From contig JAUNRP010000018.1 in NCBI GenBank assembly GCA_030544165.1, forward strand, positions 1-15,511: DNA of 15,511 bases, given 5' to 3'. Made by a program: the position numbers and the translations under genes. This DNA is from a bacterium (lineage in GTDB: Bacteria; Actinomycetota; Actinomycetes; Actinomycetales; Actinomycetaceae). Below are positions 13,585 through 15,511 of this stretch, one piece after another. Each line of letters begins with the position of its first letter. Position 1 is the first letter of the stretch. The notes under the pieces are model-generated. The model had not been told where the DNA came from, searched no databases, and saw only the letters and a program-made list of their open reading frames with translations.

Positions 13585-14516
13585 GTAGCGCCACCCTGAC
13601 GAAGTCCGTGGACACCACCACGAAGGCCAGCAAGAAGGCTCCGCCCAAGCGCTCCGAGTTTGACGACCTGCCCCGCTCGCTGCGCCCCTCTCCCGTGGTG
13701 CGCATCCTCGTGGTGGTGGGGCTGGTTCTCGCGTTCATCTACTTCATCGCGCCGATCTACTGGCTGGTGGTCTCGGCCTCCAAGTCCAACACCGATCTCA
13801 TCACCTCCAACCCGCTGCTGCCGGCGAACAACAACTTCGTTGCCAACTACGAGAGCCTCATGGGTTGGACCGGTGGCATGTTCTGGCGCTGGGTGGCGAA
13901 CTCGGTGTTCTACTCCACGGTTGCGGGCGCGGTGGGAACGCTCTTCTCCGTGGCTGCCGGTTACTCGCTGGCGAAGTTCCGCTTCTTCGGGAAGAACACG
14001 ATCCTCGGAGTGGTGATGTCCGGGCTCCTGCTCCCGATCGCCCTCCTCACGATCCCGCTGTACCTGATGTTCTCCCAGTTGCAGCTCACCGAGACCATCT
14101 GGGCGATCATCATCCCGAGCTGCGTCTCCCCGTTCGGCGTGTTCCTGGGGCTGGTGTACTCGCGGAACTCGGTGCCGGACGAGATGCTGGAGGCCGCACG
14201 GATCGACGGCGCCGGTGAGCTCCGGATCTTCTTCAGCCTGGTGCTCCGGCTCCTCGCGCCCGCGATGGTGACCATCTTCCTGTTCATCTTCGTGGCCACC
14301 TGGAACAACTTCCTGCTCCCGCTCCTCATGGTCTCCTCGACCGCCGAGCTGAAGCCGGTCACCCTCGGCCTCTACGGGATGATGAGCTACTTCAACCCGG
14401 TGTACGGGGCGGTCCTCCAGGGCGCCATCTTCGGTGTGATCCCCCTCATCCTGCTCTTCCTCGGCCTCCAGCGCTTCTGGCAGGCCGGCCTCGCGGCAGG
14501 GTCCGTCAAGGGCTGA
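13581..14516 (+). CDS. ABC sugar importer permease, subunit 2 (MalG-like)
   Basis: A 311-residue inner-membrane partner of the preceding permease. A Lys-rich cytoplasmic N-terminus (1-37) precedes about six hydrophobic segments, at about 40-66, 107-130, 141-165, 172-192, 226-250 and 283-303. The EAA loop is EMLEAARIDGAGELRIFFSLVL (201-222), with the Gly spacing typical of MalG-type subunits. The ATG overlaps the first permease stop by 4 bases (ATGA), and AGGAGGA just upstream serves as its ribosome binding site, so the two are translationally coupled and made in equal amounts. It ends the rightward operon; a strong terminator follows. Confidence 0.94.
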   Translation: MSSATLTKSVDTTTKASKKAPPKRSEFDDLPRSLRPSPVVRILVVVGLVLAFIYFIAPIYWLVVSASKSNTDLITSNPLLPANNNFVANYESLMGWTGGMFWRWVANSVFYSTVAGAVGTLFSVAAGYSLAKFRFFGKNTILGVVMSGLLLPIALLTIPLYLMFSQLQLTETIWAIIIPSCVSPFGVFLGLVYSRNSVPDEMLEAARIDGAGELRIFFSLVLRLLAPAMVTIFLFIFVATWNNFLLPLLMVSSTAELKPVTLGLYGMMSYFNPVYGAVLQGAIFGVIPLILLFLGLQRFWQAGLAAGSVKG

Positions 14517-14532
14517 TTCCCCGCCCGCGTCA

Positions 14533-14560
14533 CGCCGCCGGACTACTCCCTCCGGCGGCG
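14533..14560. terminator. Bidirectional terminator between permease and exonuclease genes
   Basis: A perfect 10-bp stem, CGCCGCCGGA (14533-14542) with TCCGGCGGCG (14551-14560), and an 8-base loop, 17 bases after the permease stop and 26 bases beyond the convergent exonuclease stop. A T tract is nearly absent (TTGCC), as is common in high-GC actinobacteria. Confidence 0.75.
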
Positions 14561-14586
14561 TTGCCGCGTCCAGGCGTTGCCGCGTC
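14557..14586. repeat. 14-bp direct repeat
   Basis: GGCGTTGCCGCGTC occurs at 14557-14570 and again, identically, at 14573-14586, with two bases between. It lies between the terminator and the exonuclease stop and looks like a small tandem duplication; no role is evident. Confidence 0.8.
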
Positions 14587-15281
14587 TAGTACGGCCAGGC
14601 GTCCCCCGGGCCGTCCGTGCGGCCCTTGGTGGCGAGCCACTCGCGGAAGTTCTCCGCCCACGCCCGGTGCGCGTCCACCTGGAACGCGTGGAGGCCGAGC
14701 AGGTCCAGGTGCTGGAGCTGGGGGGCGTGGCGGCGCGCGATCGCCTGCAGCACATCGAGCGTGGCCACCACATCCACCTCCGCCGTGTGGAGGCCCGAAC
14801 CGGTCACCCCGTAGACCTCGCACAGGTGCCCGAGAGTCCGCTTGCCCCTCCGGTAGCGGTCCACCGCCCGATCGATCACGAGGGGATCGATCACCGGGCG
14901 CACTGGCCCACCGAGCCGCTCCGGGAGCGTGGGCAGGCCGTGGCGGGCGAGTTCGGAGTCCAGGATCTGCAGATCGAATCCGGCGTTGAACGCCACCACC
15001 GGGATCCCGGCGCCCAGCGCCTGGGCGATCATGGTGGCGATCTCCGCCAGCGCCTCCGCGGGCGGCCGACCCTCCGCCCGCGCCTTCTCCGTGGTGATCC
15101 CGTGGATGGCGGCGGCGCCCTCCGGGATCTCCACGCCGGGATCGATCAGCCAGGTACGCTCCCGCGTACCGGCGCCGTCCCGCATCACGAGCGCGGCGGT
15201 CACCACCCGATCCGAGGAGGGGTTCACGCCCGTGGTTTCGGTATCGAATCCCAGGAGCGGACCGTACGCCCACGAGGTCAT
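14586..15281 (-). CDS. DnaQ-like (DEDDh) 3'-5' exonuclease
   Basis: A 231-residue exonuclease of the DnaQ superfamily. The three motifs are intact: Exo I FDTETTG (12-18, with D13 and E15), Exo II NAGFDLQIL (about 98-106), and Exo III HTAEVDVVAT (about 165-174) with the His of the DEDDh class. It lacks BRCT, helicase or polymerase domains. Such stand-alone actinobacterial proteins are annotated as 3'-5' exonuclease or epsilon-like subunits; the substrate (proofreading, repair or RNA turnover) cannot be told. ATG 15281 has a good ribosome binding site (AGGTAGGA). The gene converges on the sugar operon and is not part of it. No missing residue or truncation is visible. Confidence 0.92.
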   Translation of the reverse strand: MTSWAYGPLLGFDTETTGVNPSSDRVVTAALVMRDGAGTRERTWLIDPGVEIPEGAAAIHGITTEKARAEGRPPAEALAEIATMIAQALGAGIPVVAFNAGFDLQILDSELARHGLPTLPERLGGPVRPVIDPLVIDRAVDRYRRGKRTLGHLCEVYGVTGSGLHTAEVDVVATLDVLQAIARRHAPQLQHLDLLGLHAFQVDAHRAWAENFREWLATKGRTDGPGDAWPY

Positions 15282-15345
15282 TGCTTCCTACCTTTCGCTG
15301 TTCGGCACCAGCCTCCCACAGGGGTGAGACAGAGATGCAAGGCAC

Positions 15346-15380
15346 CCCCCGTCGTCGGGGGATAACCGGCCCCGACGACG
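15346..15380. repeat. Inverted repeat upstream of the exonuclease gene
   Basis: CGTCGTCGGGG (15350-15360) and CCCCGACGACG (15370-15380) form an 11-bp stem with a 9-base loop. It lies 65-100 bases upstream of the exonuclease start on its coding strand, and its right arm merges with the first unit of the tandem repeat. It could be a terminator for a gene beyond the window or part of the repeat family. Confidence 0.6.
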
Positions 15381-15488
15381 ACGGGGGTGTGGGTTTCGTA
15401 CGGAAGGCGAGTTCCGCCGTCGGGGGGTGAACCCACCCACGACGACGACGGTGTGGGTTGCGTACGGACGGCGAGTTCCGCCGTCGGG
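15373..15488. repeat. Two tandem copies of a ~50-bp palindromic element
   Basis: Unit A (15373-15424) and unit B (15440-15488) are nearly identical: they differ by a 3-base gap in a G run and two substitutions. Each starts CGACGACGACGG, has a CGTACG centre followed by GGCGAGTTCCGCC, and ends CGTCGGG, so its ends can pair with its start. The spacer is 15 bases. The 15282-15511 region contains no convincing gene; only these repeats and the adjoining inverted repeat are seen in it. Confidence 0.85.
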
Positions 15489-15511
15489 AAGCGGGAGCAC
15501 GTATTTCTGGC

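Noticed and set aside
15373..15488. A possible CRISPR array
   Set aside because: There are only two units, with a 15-base spacer, unit ends that pair with each other, and no cas genes in the window; it fits a dispersed palindromic repeat better.
15288..15500. A 70-codon minus-strand frame in the terminal gene-free region
   Set aside because: It reads through the tandem hairpin repeats, has no ribosome binding site and gives a low-complexity Arg/Pro product.

Overview
This is a high-GC stretch of an actinobacterial (Actinomycetota) chromosome. The evidence is a WhiB-family regulator, a CIRCE-controlled groES, leaderless-style start signals, strong G+C codon bias, and a sugar ABC importer with no ATPase gene of its own. 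The arrangement groES / whiB3-like / guaB matches the neighbourhood I know from Mycobacterium tuberculosis (groES-groEL1-whiB3...guaB2), but here groEL is missing between groES and whiB. The genus cannot be fixed from the window; a Micrococcales- or Actinomycetales-type organism is plausible.

Layout. (1) 1-3010, housekeeping: 5' part of a SAM-dependent methyltransferase gene (minus), CIRCE/promoter, groES, a terminator, a WhiB3/WhiD-like gene (minus), and guaB (IMP dehydrogenase) with a probable leaderless GTG start. (2) 3000-4295, an accessory cassette: one gene with an AbiEi-like N-terminus and a nuclease-like C-terminus, of lower G+C than its surroundings. It is bracketed by two inverted copies of a roughly 65-bp palindromic element whose base pairs covary. 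(3) 4372-14560, a divergently organised sugar locus. Leftward: SIS-domain sugar-phosphate isomerase/deaminase, ROK kinase, PfkB kinase and class II aldolase, translationally coupled. Rightward: DeoR-family regulator, GH112 galacto-N-biose/lacto-N-biose phosphorylase, lipoprotein sugar-binding protein and two ABC permeases. (4) 14586-15511: a DnaQ-like 3'-5' exonuclease (minus), then a gene-free tail with two near-identical hairpin repeats.

Proposed working of the locus (inference from families). The ABC importer brings in a Gal-beta-1,3-HexNAc disaccharide, such as galacto-N-biose from mucin core 1 glycans. The GH112 enzyme splits it with phosphate into Gal-1-P and GalNAc. The ROK kinase makes GalNAc-6-P, a deacetylase encoded elsewhere gives GalN-6-P, the SIS enzyme gives tagatose-6-P, the PfkB kinase gives tagatose-1,6-bisphosphate, and the aldolase gives DHAP + glyceraldehyde-3-P. 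This joins a bifidobacterial-type phosphorylase/importer module to an Aga/tagatose-type lower pathway, replacing the NahK/GalT/GalE set that accompanies lnpA in Bifidobacterium. The deacetylase, the Gal-1-P enzymes and the transporter ATPase are not in the window.
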